In this document: piece after piece, positions 44,577-54,018 of the stretch | Position numbering within the stretch: position 1 is the first letter of the stretch | Layout: every line of letters begins with the position of its first letter | Notes under the pieces: generated by a model | The model's database searches: none | What the model was told of the DNA's origin: nothing | What the model saw: only the letters and a program-made list of their open reading frames with translations | Assembly: GCF_004799645.1 (NCBI RefSeq) | Contig: NZ_CP031305.1 | Span: forward strand, 1-64,000 | DNA from: Natronorubrum bangense | Lineage (GTDB): Archaea > Halobacteriota > Halobacteria > Halobacteriales > Natrialbaceae | Direction of reading: 5' to 3' | Length of the DNA: 64,000 nucleotides | Position numbers and translations under genes: made by a program

Positions 44577-44752
44577 GGAGAGAGGCCCGGTTTGACGGTC
44601 GCTTTCCGACGCCGGTCAGTTCGTCCGGATACCTTGCCTTTCGGAACTGATACCGGTTCGATAGTGTGATGTTTCGATAATACGTATCATTATGACCGAC
44701 CGTTCGCCGAGCGTGTACACAACATTATACACTCAATCGAACAAACGACGGT

Positions 44753-45784
44753 ATGATCACTGCCGAGAGGGAATTTCCGGTCGATAAGCGGGATACGGAA
44801 CAGACGCTTGATTCGATCGAATTTTCAGTAGTCGTTCCGACTCGGAACAGACAACGCGATCTCGAGCGGTGTATCTCGTCGATTGGCGACCAATCACGAC
44901 CGCCGGAAGAGGTAATCATCGTAAACGACGGAGAACTCTCTTCGGAGCTCGTTGAACGGTTTCGGTCAATACTTCCGGAGACGGCCGATCTGACGATCAC
45001 GGGTTCCAAACGCGGTTGTGTACCCGGATCGGGCACCGCTCGAAACACGGGAATGACGCTCGCGGCGAGCAGTGTCGTCGTCTTTCTGGACGACGATACG
45101 GTCCTTGCGCCATCGTATCTCGACAGACTACATGCTCTCTATTCGTTGCATGATTCGCCGACTCTTGCTGGAATCGGAGGGTTGCTGTTCGGTCCTCGAA
45201 CTGACGAACGAGGAGAAGACACCGTCGATGCGCTTTCGAAGGCGTTTGATCGACTTTTTTATCAGGGAACCTCTCTGTGGAAGATCAACAATGCAGGTTT
45301 TTCTGTTCGATCGTATCAGACGGGAGAGGCGCCGATCACGGTGATGAAGGGCGACTGGATCGGCGGGAGCAATATGAGCTACAAACGGGACGTCGTGACG
45401 GACGTGCGGTTCCCGCAGTGGACGGCCGGCCGTGAGCCGGGGGAGGACCTGATGGTCGGCTGGCAACTGAAGAAGGCGGGATACCACTCGCTCATCGATC
45501 CGAAACTCCCCCTCAAGCACCCTGAAACCAACCACGAGAGGGACGTTTTCGAATCAAATGCACGCGAGGGTCGAAACCGCGTTCGCGCGTTCGAATCGCT
45601 CGGTGAGCGGAAACACGCACCGCTGTTCGCGTGGGCGATGATCGGGGCCACCTTTCGAACGTTCCTCAGATACGCTCTGAGAAGAGAGTGGACGGCTGCT
45701 CTCGGGAGTTCGCTGGGATTTCTCCTAGGCACCCTCAGTCAGGTTTTCGAGTCCATAACCGGAACGCACGAGACACTTGCGTGA
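44753..45784 (+). CDS. GT2 family glycosyltransferase
   Basis: A 343-residue GT-A enzyme. The core starts at about residue 25 (FSVVVPTRNRQRDLERCI), followed by VIIVNDGE, the D-x-D of VVVFLDDDTVLA and the acceptor motif GEDLMVGWQLKKAGY. An unusual insert (about 135-200, including DWIGGSNMSYKRDVV) is typical of haloarchaeal surface-glycan GT2 proteins. A C-terminal hydrophobic helix (AALGSSLGFLLGTL) may tether it. It follows the GH18 gene by 180 bp on the same strand and precedes the flippase. Confidence 0.87.
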   Translation: MITAEREFPVDKRDTEQTLDSIEFSVVVPTRNRQRDLERCISSIGDQSRPPEEVIIVNDGELSSELVERFRSILPETADLTITGSKRGCVPGSGTARNTGMTLAASSVVVFLDDDTVLAPSYLDRLHALYSLHDSPTLAGIGGLLFGPRTDERGEDTVDALSKAFDRLFYQGTSLWKINNAGFSVRSYQTGEAPITVMKGDWIGGSNMSYKRDVVTDVRFPQWTAGREPGEDLMVGWQLKKAGYHSLIDPKLPLKHPETNHERDVFESNAREGRNRVRAFESLGERKHAPLFAWAMIGATFRTFLRYALRREWTAALGSSLGFLLGTLSQVFESITGTHETLA

Positions 45785-46080
45785 ACTTCGGTCGCAGATT
45801 CTATACCCTTTGAATTTGCCGTTCGACCGCGATCGGTCCGGACACGGCTGTCGCCATAATCGCGTATTCGGCGCCGGAAACACCGCGATTACCGCCGTTA
45901 CTGACACCGGGTTTTTATCGGTAAACGGTGTAACCGAGTCACCGCGATCAGAGCTGCTTTCGACTGTGTATGACGCACGAATCCGATATTTCGAGTGCCG
46001 GAGACGACCGAACGCACCGTGCCGAAAAATGCGACCCGACGGACAGACTCGACGGCCCACGTACTCATTCACGTGACTAA

Positions 46081-47541
46081 ATGAGAAGCGAACTCGTTGA
46101 ACATATCTCCGCAGAGCTTGGTGGGAGAGTATTCCACGCGCTGATCGGCGGGCTGATTCTGGTATTTCTGACTCGCGTTCTGGGTGCAGATTCCTACGGA
46201 ATTTTCGCGCTGGCGGTGTCGGTCTTCATGGTCTCAAGGCTGTTCAGCGAACTCGGGATCGCCCGTTCTGCGGCACGGTACGTCGCCGAGTACAAACACG
46301 ATAACCCCGGAGTGGCAAACACGGTCGTCTCAGAGTCGAAACGGATCGCAATCGTTGCCGCGGCGACGGTCGCTCTCGCTCTGGCCGCCGCCTCCAATTG
46401 GATCGGGGCGTTGCTTGACGAACCGGCCCTCCCTTCAGTCGTCTTTGTTGGATCTGGCTACGTTCTATTCTACTCCCTCCATGAGTACAACCGGACGATC
46501 CTGCAAGGGTACGAACGGGTTGCGACCAGCGCCAAGCTCCACGCGACGGAAGCGGGACTCACGGGGCTTTTCGTCGCCGCGTTTGTGCTCTATAGACCGA
46601 CGGCCGTCTCCGCGGTGATCGGCTACGCGGTTGGGTTCGGCATTGTCACGCTGGTCGGGTTCTATACGGTCAACTCGGTTCGAGATCGGGTCGCCAACGA
46701 GTCCCTCCCGACGAGCGAGATCCGGAACCAAATTTTGAAGTACAACGTTCCCCTTTCGGTTACGAACCTATCGGAAGTCGTCGATCGGCAGATGGACATC
46801 CTTCTCGTCGGTTATTTCCTCAATCCGCTGGCCGTGGCTTACTACATGATCGGGAAGGAACTATCGCGACTCGTCGGCATTCCGGGTGCCGCGATCGGTT
46901 TCGCACTCTCCCCGACGTACGGCGCGGAAAAAGCCGCGGGCCACCTGGAGCGAGCTTCCAAAATCTACGAGGAGAGTCTGAAAAACGTGCTCGTTTTTTA
47001 TATTCCTGCCTGTACCGGCATCGTCCTCGTCGCGGGAGTCGCGATCCCGAACGTTTTCGGCGCAGAGTATTCCGGAGCGATTCCGGTCGTTCAGATACTC
47101 GCGCTGTTCGTCTTCTTCGAAGGACTCGCACATATCTCGAGCGACACGCTCGATTACCTCGGACGGGCGCGTACCCGGGCCGTGGCTAAGTTTGTCACGT
47201 CGATCGGAAACTTCGGGCTGAACGTGCTTCTGATACCCGTCATCGGGGTCGAGGGGGCAGCCATCGCGACCGTTATCACGCACGGACTCTACTCTCTCAT
47301 AACCGTATACCTCGTCCATGTCGAGCTCGGGTTCGAACTCGTTCCGCTGAGACAGTGTCTCGCACGGGTTTTGGTGATTACGCTCGTCATGGGGCTCGTG
47401 GTTTATGTGCTCGTTCAGACGTTCAGTGGGTACATCGCCATACTTGTCGGCGTCGGGGCGGGAACGGGGATTTGGCTGCTGGGCTGTCACGCGCTCGCCC
47501 TACTCGACTACGGACAACTGGCAGCAGAGGTCCGAGAGTGA
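46081..47541 (+). CDS. Wzx/MATE-type polysaccharide flippase
   Basis: A 486-residue polytopic membrane protein with about 12-14 spans. The pattern FHALIGGLILVFLTRVLGADSYG followed by FSELGIARSAARYVAEY matches the N-terminus of the polysaccharide biosynthesis/MVF family. YFLNPLAVAYYMIGKELSRLVGIPG and LIPVIGVEGAAIATVITHG match its second half. Such proteins flip lipid-linked oligosaccharide outward; AglR-type flippases serve haloarchaeal N-glycans. In this neighbourhood a Wzx role for a secreted polysaccharide is more likely. The start at 46081 is clear. Confidence 0.9.
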   Translation: MRSELVEHISAELGGRVFHALIGGLILVFLTRVLGADSYGIFALAVSVFMVSRLFSELGIARSAARYVAEYKHDNPGVANTVVSESKRIAIVAAATVALALAAASNWIGALLDEPALPSVVFVGSGYVLFYSLHEYNRTILQGYERVATSAKLHATEAGLTGLFVAAFVLYRPTAVSAVIGYAVGFGIVTLVGFYTVNSVRDRVANESLPTSEIRNQILKYNVPLSVTNLSEVVDRQMDILLVGYFLNPLAVAYYMIGKELSRLVGIPGAAIGFALSPTYGAEKAAGHLERASKIYEESLKNVLVFYIPACTGIVLVAGVAIPNVFGAEYSGAIPVVQILALFVFFEGLAHISSDTLDYLGRARTRAVAKFVTSIGNFGLNVLLIPVIGVEGAAIATVITHGLYSLITVYLVHVELGFELVPLRQCLARVLVITLVMGLVVYVLVQTFSGYIAILVGVGAGTGIWLLGCHALALLDYGQLAAEVRE

Positions 47542-47647
47542 CCGTGTGGGACTCGAAGACATCTCGTACTGATCTGGGACGGTCCCACCGGTTCACGAGG
47601 GATCTAAAACATGGAACGTATCCCAAGAGAGTACGATCTCGGGTTCG

Positions 47648-49510
47648 CTACCGGTAGTACGAGACCGTCCCCGAATCGTGGACGCGGTTGCGTTCGGCCA
47701 ACTCGTCCCAGGCCATCTTCTCAGCGGAAACGTACGCATCGTCTTCGGCCGTGTACACCGGTCGCTTCTCGAACTCGTCCTCGCGTATCACCACTCCGTC
47801 GAACTCCGCGTGGACGATAGTCTCGTTCTCTACGGGAAATGCATTGCACTCCGCCTCGTGTATGTTCTCCGCGTAGTGACAGGTGATGTGGTCGGCGCCG
47901 AGTGCCCCCTCGTGAATTTCGAGTACCCGTTCAAAGGTCCGTTCCTCCTGTTCGGTGAGATAGTAGGTGTAGAATGGACGGTCGACGACGGGATTGTCTG
48001 AGGAAACGAAATCGTTCGAGACGGCAACGAAAGAAAAACAACTCAGCAGCACTATGAGTACGAGCAACCCCCTCTTTCCACCCACACTCAACAGCGCGTA
48101 CAGCCCGTATCCTCCCGTGAGTGCAATAAAAACGAACCCGTAGTGGGCAAATCGTCCTTCGGTAAGATGGACTCCCGCAAGCGCGTCCACGATCAGTACC
48201 GGCGACGGGTAAAGCAACGGGATCATGACTACCGATGCAACTGCGAACGACGCGAACGCACCGGACCGCTCCCGATCGCGGAGGAACCAGGACAGGAACC
48301 CCACGAGGACGAACAAAACGAGAAACGAGTAGGGCGTGTAGTTGGCCACCTCTCTCCACGGCGCCTCAAATATTCCGCTCGGCGCACCCTCTCCCGATGC
48401 ACCGCCGTATACGAGCTCGGTCCCCATCTCCACAAGCCGAGTGAGAAAGTAGCTCGAGAAGAACTCCGCGCGGTAAAACCAGTAGACAGCGGTGACCACG
48501 CCGATAATAGAGACAGTGAAGGTGTCGACAACGTACGGTCGACCGGAGCACATCCGCTCGGCACCGTAGAGGATCCCCAACAGTACGGCCAAAAACGGAA
48601 TCGTGACTGGATGGTAGACGACGATTCCTCCAATAAAGAGGATACGGAGAAGTCGCATGCGCGGCGAGGCGCTGGCGACGAGCGTCACGAGGAGGGCAAC
48701 GAAGAGAACGGAGGTGACGCTGCGAGAGATAGAGTACATGCCGTAGAACACGTATTCCGGAATCGCGATTAACACCAAACAGGATAGCAACGCGACCCGT
48801 TCGTTCGACACGAGGCGCATCGCGAGCGCGTACACCATTGGTACTCCGGCGGCGAATATCGACCCGGATAGCAACATCAACGCTGTATACGAGTCGAGCC
48901 ACTGACCGGACAGCGACGAGGTCGAGCCGACGTAGACATGCCACAGGGCAAACTGTTCATATATCTCTGCCGCTTCGGGCATTGTTCCCGTTTCGTATAT
49001 CGACTGGATCATCGCGTGGTGTGGCGGGAGATCCTCTCGTCCGATGAAGTAGTTGTAGTTGAGCGTGACACTGAAGATCGACACTAGAAGGGTCAGACAG
49101 AGGTGATAGAGCGAAAGGGCGACGTGGACGGGTCCCGTACCCGAGAGGACGAGGACGAACAAAAGAGCGTAGACGACGGCGTAGACCACAAAGAACCACG
49201 TCGGTCGAACCGCAAACGAGGCCGTCAGATAGATCATCAGCGCGACCGACGCGTGAATCAGGATCGACGGAACGCGCCAGTCGAGCGAGTCGAACGAAAC
49301 CGATCGATTCCTCGCGTTGGTCGAGACCGACCGAACGACGAATGGGGCGAGGATCATCGGAACTGCGAGATAGATGCCGAGCACGCTGAAATCCGTCATC
49401 CCGACGAGGAAGGGAACGGCAACTCCGAGAACTCCAGCGATCGGAAGCAGGACGAGGAAGATTCGGACGGTGAGATCGAAGATTCGATCCCGATCGACGA
49501 CCGCGTTCAT
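47648..49510 (-). CDS. Large polytopic membrane protein, possible polymerase or GT-C enzyme
   Basis: A 620-residue protein with about 13-14 hydrophobic spans over residues 10-520 and a soluble C-terminal tail of about 90 residues. An external loop around residues 170-205 (NYFIGREDLPPHHAMIQSIY) has charged and aromatic residues, as in GT-C transferases and Wzy-type polymerases. A short acidic stretch with His follows in QFALWHVYVGSTS. No signature motif allows a firm family call. The position opposite the flippase and among GT2 genes suggests glycan polymerisation or transfer; this is inference. Confidence 0.6.
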   Translation of the reverse strand: MNAVVDRDRIFDLTVRIFLVLLPIAGVLGVAVPFLVGMTDFSVLGIYLAVPMILAPFVVRSVSTNARNRSVSFDSLDWRVPSILIHASVALMIYLTASFAVRPTWFFVVYAVVYALLFVLVLSGTGPVHVALSLYHLCLTLLVSIFSVTLNYNYFIGREDLPPHHAMIQSIYETGTMPEAAEIYEQFALWHVYVGSTSSLSGQWLDSYTALMLLSGSIFAAGVPMVYALAMRLVSNERVALLSCLVLIAIPEYVFYGMYSISRSVTSVLFVALLVTLVASASPRMRLLRILFIGGIVVYHPVTIPFLAVLLGILYGAERMCSGRPYVVDTFTVSIIGVVTAVYWFYRAEFFSSYFLTRLVEMGTELVYGGASGEGAPSGIFEAPWREVANYTPYSFLVLFVLVGFLSWFLRDRERSGAFASFAVASVVMIPLLYPSPVLIVDALAGVHLTEGRFAHYGFVFIALTGGYGLYALLSVGGKRGLLVLIVLLSCFSFVAVSNDFVSSDNPVVDRPFYTYYLTEQEERTFERVLEIHEGALGADHITCHYAENIHEAECNAFPVENETIVHAEFDGVVIREDEFEKRPVYTAEDDAYVSAEKMAWDELAERNRVHDSGTVSYYR

Positions 49511-49872
49511 AGGTGCGTACGCGTGACCACGCGATTCTTTCCATTAGTAGTCTGTGCGATCCGACGGTGGACTCGACCGTCGCCTCCGATCACTCCGGCG
49601 GTCGATCGACGCTTTCGGCGAGCGAACTCGCTGCCGCCCGGTACCTCTGTCGACAGCCTAGAGGGGCGTTCTCGAGACATGGGGTACGCGATCACGAGTC
49701 GTACGTCAACAACCGTTATATAGTGCCGTGGCCGGATCGGTAGAAACCGCCCCTTTCTTCTGTTCGAGGTATCGTTCTCGGCCTTTGCCGCCAACCAACG
49801 GACGATAGTCGCATCGATCGTTACGAAGAATCCACTCGGCTACACCTACGCGAACTACGCATCGAAGGCGCG
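49511..49872. other. Non-coding spacer between two minus-strand genes
   Basis: About 360 bases between the polytopic membrane protein and the GH18-like lipoprotein. Frames here have random-like composition. I see no hairpin or promoter element of note. Confidence 0.5.
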
Positions 49873-50847
49873 TTACGAATTATGTTCGGAGAATATCGAT
49901 GAGAAATCGAAATCGTCCTGCTCAATACCGCTGTGTTCTGGATTTACCTCTCCAACCTCCCCGGGGCTGTCTCGTTCGACGGTCCAGAAAGAGAGCATTC
50001 GAACGCCGCGGTCCTGGGCGAATTCCCGGAGTTGCCGAGCGTCATTTGGGTAGAACGCACCGCCGGCGCTGTTTTCACCGATCATCGGCGTGGCTCCGAT
50101 TAACGACCAGAGTCTTTCTTCCGATCTGTCCGGGAACCGTTCGGCGAGCTGGTCGTGAGCCCCTTCGAGCGTCGAGATACAGTGTTCAGCCCTCGGAGCA
50201 ACGTACACGTAGTTCATGGTCATCACGTTGATTATTTCGATCTCAACGCCGTGATCAATCGCGCTGTCGAGTATCGGCAGGTCGGAGATTCCGTCAGTGT
50301 TGGCCCGCAGCGTGTACGATACCCTCAACTCCGGATAGCGGTTCTGCAACAACGCGAGCGCTTCGTTGCGTCGGTCAAAGACCGGTTGGTCGGCCTTCTC
50401 GTCGTTGATGTCAAAATAGTCAACATCATATTCCCGAACGACCCGTTCGAAGGCGTCCGCGAGAGACTCCGGACCGTCGAAGGCCTCCGCGAGGTAGTCG
50501 CCCAGCGCACCCCCAAAGGAGACTATCAGCTTCCCACCGTTGTCCTGAAACGCCACAATCTCGTCGTCGAACGGGCTCTCGCCGACGACGTGGTCGGGGT
50601 CTCCGTCCCAGGCGGGATTTCCGTCCGGTCCGGCGAGAATAAACGCCAAACTGAGTCTGTCCGTGCCCGCCGATCGACTCCACTCTATCGGCTGCCCGTT
50701 CGATACGCTTGGTAGGTGATGATACGGTGCGAAGAACGCCTCTGGCCATTCGTTGGACGTATGCGAGTTGGAAGCACAACCGGCGGTAGCGGTCGAGAGT
50801 GCGAGGCTGCCAGAAGCGAGAAATGCCCGTCGATCCACATCTAACAC
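49873..50847 (-). CDS. GH18-like lipoprotein with substituted catalytic aspartates
   Basis: A 324-residue exported protein. DRRAFLASG is a Tat motif and TAGC a lipobox (Cys 24). The rest is a single TIM-barrel domain of the bacterial chitinase type. The GH18 site reads YFDINDE at about 144-150: the acid Glu 150 and Asp 146 stay, but Asn 148 replaces the middle Asp of D-x-x-D-x-D-x-E. The M-x-M-D-Y motif also reads MTMNY, with Asn 212 replacing Asp. Both residues normally position the substrate acetamido group, so activity may be weak or the protein may be a lectin. Anchoring suggests a cell-wall glycan-binding role. Confidence 0.8.
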   Translation of the reverse strand: MLDVDRRAFLASGSLALSTATAGCASNSHTSNEWPEAFFAPYHHLPSVSNGQPIEWSRSAGTDRLSLAFILAGPDGNPAWDGDPDHVVGESPFDDEIVAFQDNGGKLIVSFGGALGDYLAEAFDGPESLADAFERVVREYDVDYFDINDEKADQPVFDRRNEALALLQNRYPELRVSYTLRANTDGISDLPILDSAIDHGVEIEIINVMTMNYVYVAPRAEHCISTLEGAHDQLAERFPDRSEERLWSLIGATPMIGENSAGGAFYPNDARQLREFAQDRGVRMLSFWTVERDSPGEVGEVNPEHSGIEQDDFDFSSIFSEHNS

Positions 50848-51058
50848 TCGAACCCGCTCCGTTAGTTGCTTGTGCAGGCATAGAAAGGGTGATGATGTGC
50901 GGGTGTGATGCAGCGCAGCCGTGCTGCTCGAGAGTTCCGTTCCCGCATCACGTTCTCGCGCGGGTGACGCGCGCGACCGTCTACGGTCGGCACAGACGAA
51001 CTCGGATGACGTGTCGGCTGGCCCCAGTTTTACTTACCCACACGGCGTGGAACGAACC

Positions 51059-51319
51059 ATGGTAACCCAGCGACGTATGCGGGTACTCTCCTGGCAACTC
51101 GTGTGGATGCTCGGTGTCATCGTGAGCCTTGCCTTTCTGGGCGCGTTCTCGTACGAACTGTTCTTCGTGCTCTCAACGGTCGGTTTCCTGCTCCTCGTCG
51201 ACCTCATTCGCCCGAGCATCGCGAGGCCTGAGTGGTGGATGCGGGCGAGATCGATTCTCGTGCTTGGACTGATCGGACTCGCGGTCGTGATCGCAAGGCG
51301 GATGATCGTGATGGTGTAA
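51059..51319 (+). CDS. Small three-span membrane protein
   Basis: An 86-residue protein starting MVTQRRMRVLSWQLVW (51059); earlier in-frame codons look non-coding. Hydrophobic spans lie at about 11-28, 30-47 and 63-80. It is basic at both ends (Arg-rich tail). It is divergent from the GH18-like lipoprotein gene. No family is recognised. Confidence 0.6.
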   Translation: MVTQRRMRVLSWQLVWMLGVIVSLAFLGAFSYELFFVLSTVGFLLLVDLIRPSIARPEWWMRARSILVLGLIGLAVVIARRMIVMV

Positions 51320-51397
51320 CTCCTTACGCTGCCTCACAGGCACGAAACGACGGACCGGCGCACAGTAGCGGCCCGATACAACTCGATCGAGGGCCGT

Positions 51398-52249
51398 TCA
51401 CTCCACTGAATCCCACGAACAGGTAATCTCCCAGTCCGCGCTACCGCTGGCGGAACGGACCTCGAGGGTCACCGGGCGACCGAGTCGGCTCGCAAACCCG
51501 ACGGCCAGATAGGACGCGATCGGATGGTCGAACCGATCGACGTCGCCGAACGCGCTTCCGGCCACGCCGACCGTCGCCTTCCCCTCCGAGGGAACGACGT
51601 CCGCGACTGCTTCGTCGGCGATCTCCAGTACGTCTACCAGTCCGTCGGTGAGTGCTTTGGCAGTCGTTTCGACCTCTGGGTCGAGGTCACCGGGAAGCGT
51701 TCGATTGACGTCTCGATACAGCCCTGATCCACTCGGCTCGAAGACCAGATCGGTCGTGTCCGTCTCGGCCGACGACCACGGGACGGTGGGGTCGGTCGGA
51801 ACTGATTGATCACCCTCCGCAGGGACGGAGAGCAACACCTTGCCGTTGGCCGGGACGTATATTCGTCGGTCGGAGAGTTCGAGCGCGTCGACGAGTGCCG
51901 CTCCGTTGGTCGCGGAAGATGCGTACACGTTCTCGGCGACGGTATCGGGGAGAACTCGGTCGGAACTGAGAACGATAGCGAGAACGGCACCGAAAAGTCC
52001 TGTCGCCGCCAGCGAAAGCAACACTTCGCGAGCGTCCGAGAAGACGACGCCGCCGACCCCAGCCAGTGTCCCGACGGCAACGAGTCCCAAGGCGACCCGG
52101 TTACGGCGGGACGAGCGGAAGCGCAAACTATCGTTGCGACTGGAGCGGATATTCTCGGCCGGGTCGACGGGGGCACCGTTCCGTAGCTCGGAAATCAATT
52201 GCTTCTCCTCTACCGTGGAAGCCCCGCTGTCTTCATCGCTCGAACTCAT
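51398..52249 (-). CDS. Two-span haloarchaeal membrane protein (DUF7982-like)
   Basis: A 283-residue protein starting MSSSDEDSGASTVEEKQL at 52249. Residues 50-93 contain two adjacent transmembrane helices (VALGLVAVGTLAGVGGVVF, LLSLAATGLFGAVLAIVLS). The rest is a soluble acidic domain (about 100-283) with the conserved-looking DRRIYVPANGKVLLSVP and VGFASRLGRPVTLEVRSASG. I associate this with haloarchaeal DUF7982 proteins that accompany DUF1616 proteins in surface-glycan loci. It is divergent from the DUF1616 gene. Function is unknown. Confidence 0.7.
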   Translation of the reverse strand: MSSSDEDSGASTVEEKQLISELRNGAPVDPAENIRSSRNDSLRFRSSRRNRVALGLVAVGTLAGVGGVVFSDAREVLLSLAATGLFGAVLAIVLSSDRVLPDTVAENVYASSATNGAALVDALELSDRRIYVPANGKVLLSVPAEGDQSVPTDPTVPWSSAETDTTDLVFEPSGSGLYRDVNRTLPGDLDPEVETTAKALTDGLVDVLEIADEAVADVVPSEGKATVGVAGSAFGDVDRFDHPIASYLAVGFASRLGRPVTLEVRSASGSADWEITCSWDSVE

Positions 52250-52671
52250 GGTCCTCCATCGCCTGCGAGTTCGATCGTGATCGCGTTTCGTCGGACGAAC
52301 CGGCAGGGACCGTGCCTCCGTTGGCCGTGTCGTTTGCGGACCGGACAAGTCGACGCCGTCGAGACCGACAACCGCCGTAATTCGCTCGAGACAGCGGAGA
52401 CTCGCCGAACGGGGCACGCCTCGCCGCGGATCGTCGTGAGTTGATCATCGGGGACACTACGTGAATAGGGAATTTCAAAGGGAGGGGAGGTAATATGTTA
52501 TTACCGCTGGGACGCTGTTTCCACGAAGTCACCGTCTGCTCCGTCCGATCGTTTACATTCGGTTAACACGATCTGTTACCTACGACCGTATTCCGGGAAT
52601 AGTCCAGAAGACGTTACAGTATGGTAAGTCGCCAACTGGTCTTTTACCGTCAACAGAAGTAGAGTGACCGG
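52250..52671. other. Spacer between divergent DUF7982-like and DUF1616 genes
   Basis: About 420 bases that must carry both promoters. The right part (about 52540-52670) is AT-richer. I see no gene or notable structure. Confidence 0.5.
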
Positions 52672-53703
52672 ATGAGAACCGATCGCTCGGATATGTCGTC
52701 GAACGGTCATCGCCGCGGGACGGTCCCGGTCGATCTCGTGCTCGTCATCGCTGCCGTTGTTCTACTCAACTTCGCGGTCTTTGCGCCGATCGTTCGAGAA
52801 ACACCAATCCGCGTTCCTGTCGCGGTAGCGTTCGTCCTGTTTGTTCCCGGTTACGTCGTCGTCGCCGCACTGTATCCCGACGACACTGATCTAACCGATT
52901 GTGCGCCTGTAGACGATCCAGATTCGCTGCGATCGGGGCGACTGCGGTCCGGTATCGGCAGCGTCGAACGGGTAGGGCTCTCGTTCGCGCTTAGCTTTGT
53001 TATCGTACCGGCACTCGGCTTTCCCCTGGCTCGCACGTACAACGGAGTTCACCTCACCTCTACGACCGCCGCTCTCACCGCGTTTACCCTCATTGTGACT
53101 GCGATCGCTACGGTCAGGCGTCGGAACCTCCCCGAAGAGGAGCAGTTTTCGGTTCCAATCCGCTCGTGGCTCGCGACGGGGCGATCGAGCGCCCTCCCGT
53201 TCGACGGCTGGGCCGACGCCGCGTTGACCGTCCTCCTCGTGGTGTCGTTGCTTCTCGTGGCTGGTAGCGTCGGGTTCGCCGCCGTCAATCTTCCACAGGA
53301 CGACGAATTCTCTTCACTCTCACTGCTCACCGAAACGGAGAACGGGGAGTTGACCGCTGACGGGCTCCCAACGGAGGTAGTGGAGGAAGAACCTGCGGAA
53401 TTTATTGTCGAGGTCGAGAATCACGAGCACAGAACCACAGAATACACGCTCGTCGCTGTCGAACAGTCGCTCGAATCCGGGAACGAGAACGGCGAGACGG
53501 CCGTTGGGGAAGAGCGCGAACTCCACCGGACCGATCTCTCGCTGAATCACGGAGAAACCGAACGCCTCGAGTACGAACTCAAATCATCCCTCGCCGACGA
53601 AGAGACACGCGTCGTCTGGTTGCTCTACGTGGACGACGCGCCCGAGGACCCGTCGATCGACGACGCCCCGTACTACGTTGATCTCGTCGTCGAGTTCGAG
53701 TAA
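52672..53703 (+). CDS. DUF1616-domain membrane protein
   Basis: A 343-residue protein. Four to five hydrophobic spans occupy about residues 20-205 (VPVDLVLVIAAVVLLNFAVFAP, VAVAFVLFVPGYVVVAALYP, LSFALSFVIVPALGFPLA). The motif VPGYVVVAALYPDD is characteristic of DUF1616. The C-terminal half (about 215-343) is an extracellular beta-sandwich-like domain (FIVEVENHEHRTTEYTLVAVEQ). DUF1616 proteins in haloarchaea and methanogens often sit in exopolysaccharide or S-layer glycan loci; the role is unknown. Confidence 0.85.
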   Translation: MRTDRSDMSSNGHRRGTVPVDLVLVIAAVVLLNFAVFAPIVRETPIRVPVAVAFVLFVPGYVVVAALYPDDTDLTDCAPVDDPDSLRSGRLRSGIGSVERVGLSFALSFVIVPALGFPLARTYNGVHLTSTTAALTAFTLIVTAIATVRRRNLPEEEQFSVPIRSWLATGRSSALPFDGWADAALTVLLVVSLLLVAGSVGFAAVNLPQDDEFSSLSLLTETENGELTADGLPTEVVEEEPAEFIVEVENHEHRTTEYTLVAVEQSLESGNENGETAVGEERELHRTDLSLNHGETERLEYELKSSLADEETRVVWLLYVDDAPEDPSIDDAPYYVDLVVEFE

Positions 53704-53722
53704 CTCGCGTCGTCGATCACAA

Positions 53723-54018
53723 CTAACTCCGGACTATATCTCGAGCGCCGGATTCGATCCGACGAATCACGTTACGGGTCGGGACGTCCGCTTTTGCGGC
53801 GACTGTCTCGGCGTCGTCGTCTTCCGCACTCACGTCGTACACCTGCTCATCACCATCACGTCGCTCGAGACCTTTACTGTCACTTCGCACGTCTCGAACT
53901 CTCGCATTCAGCGGTGTGTGACCCCTGCGTCACGCGCTCCTGTGTCGGCCAGCCTCTCCCGAAGTCCGCCGAGAATCTCCGGCGTCGTGTCGTCGAGGTC
54001 TGTCTCGAGGACGGTCAT
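53723..54018 (-). pseudogene. Decayed LarC (nickel-pincer cofactor) C-terminal remnant
   Basis: Pieces of LarC can be read on the minus strand in two frames. From 54018 comes MTVLETDLDDTTPEILGGL and RLADTGARDAG, matching the conserved DD-x-T/S-PE segment. Then THR is followed by a stop where Trp is expected, then MREFETCEVTVKVSSD. A shift of frame near 53830 gives VYDVSAEDDDAETVAAKADV and TRNVIRRIESGARDIVRS with a stop at 53723. A large piece of the middle is missing between GARD and GVTHR. LarC inserts nickel into the lactate-racemase cofactor; here it is dead. Its N-terminal part was not found upstream. Confidence 0.75.
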
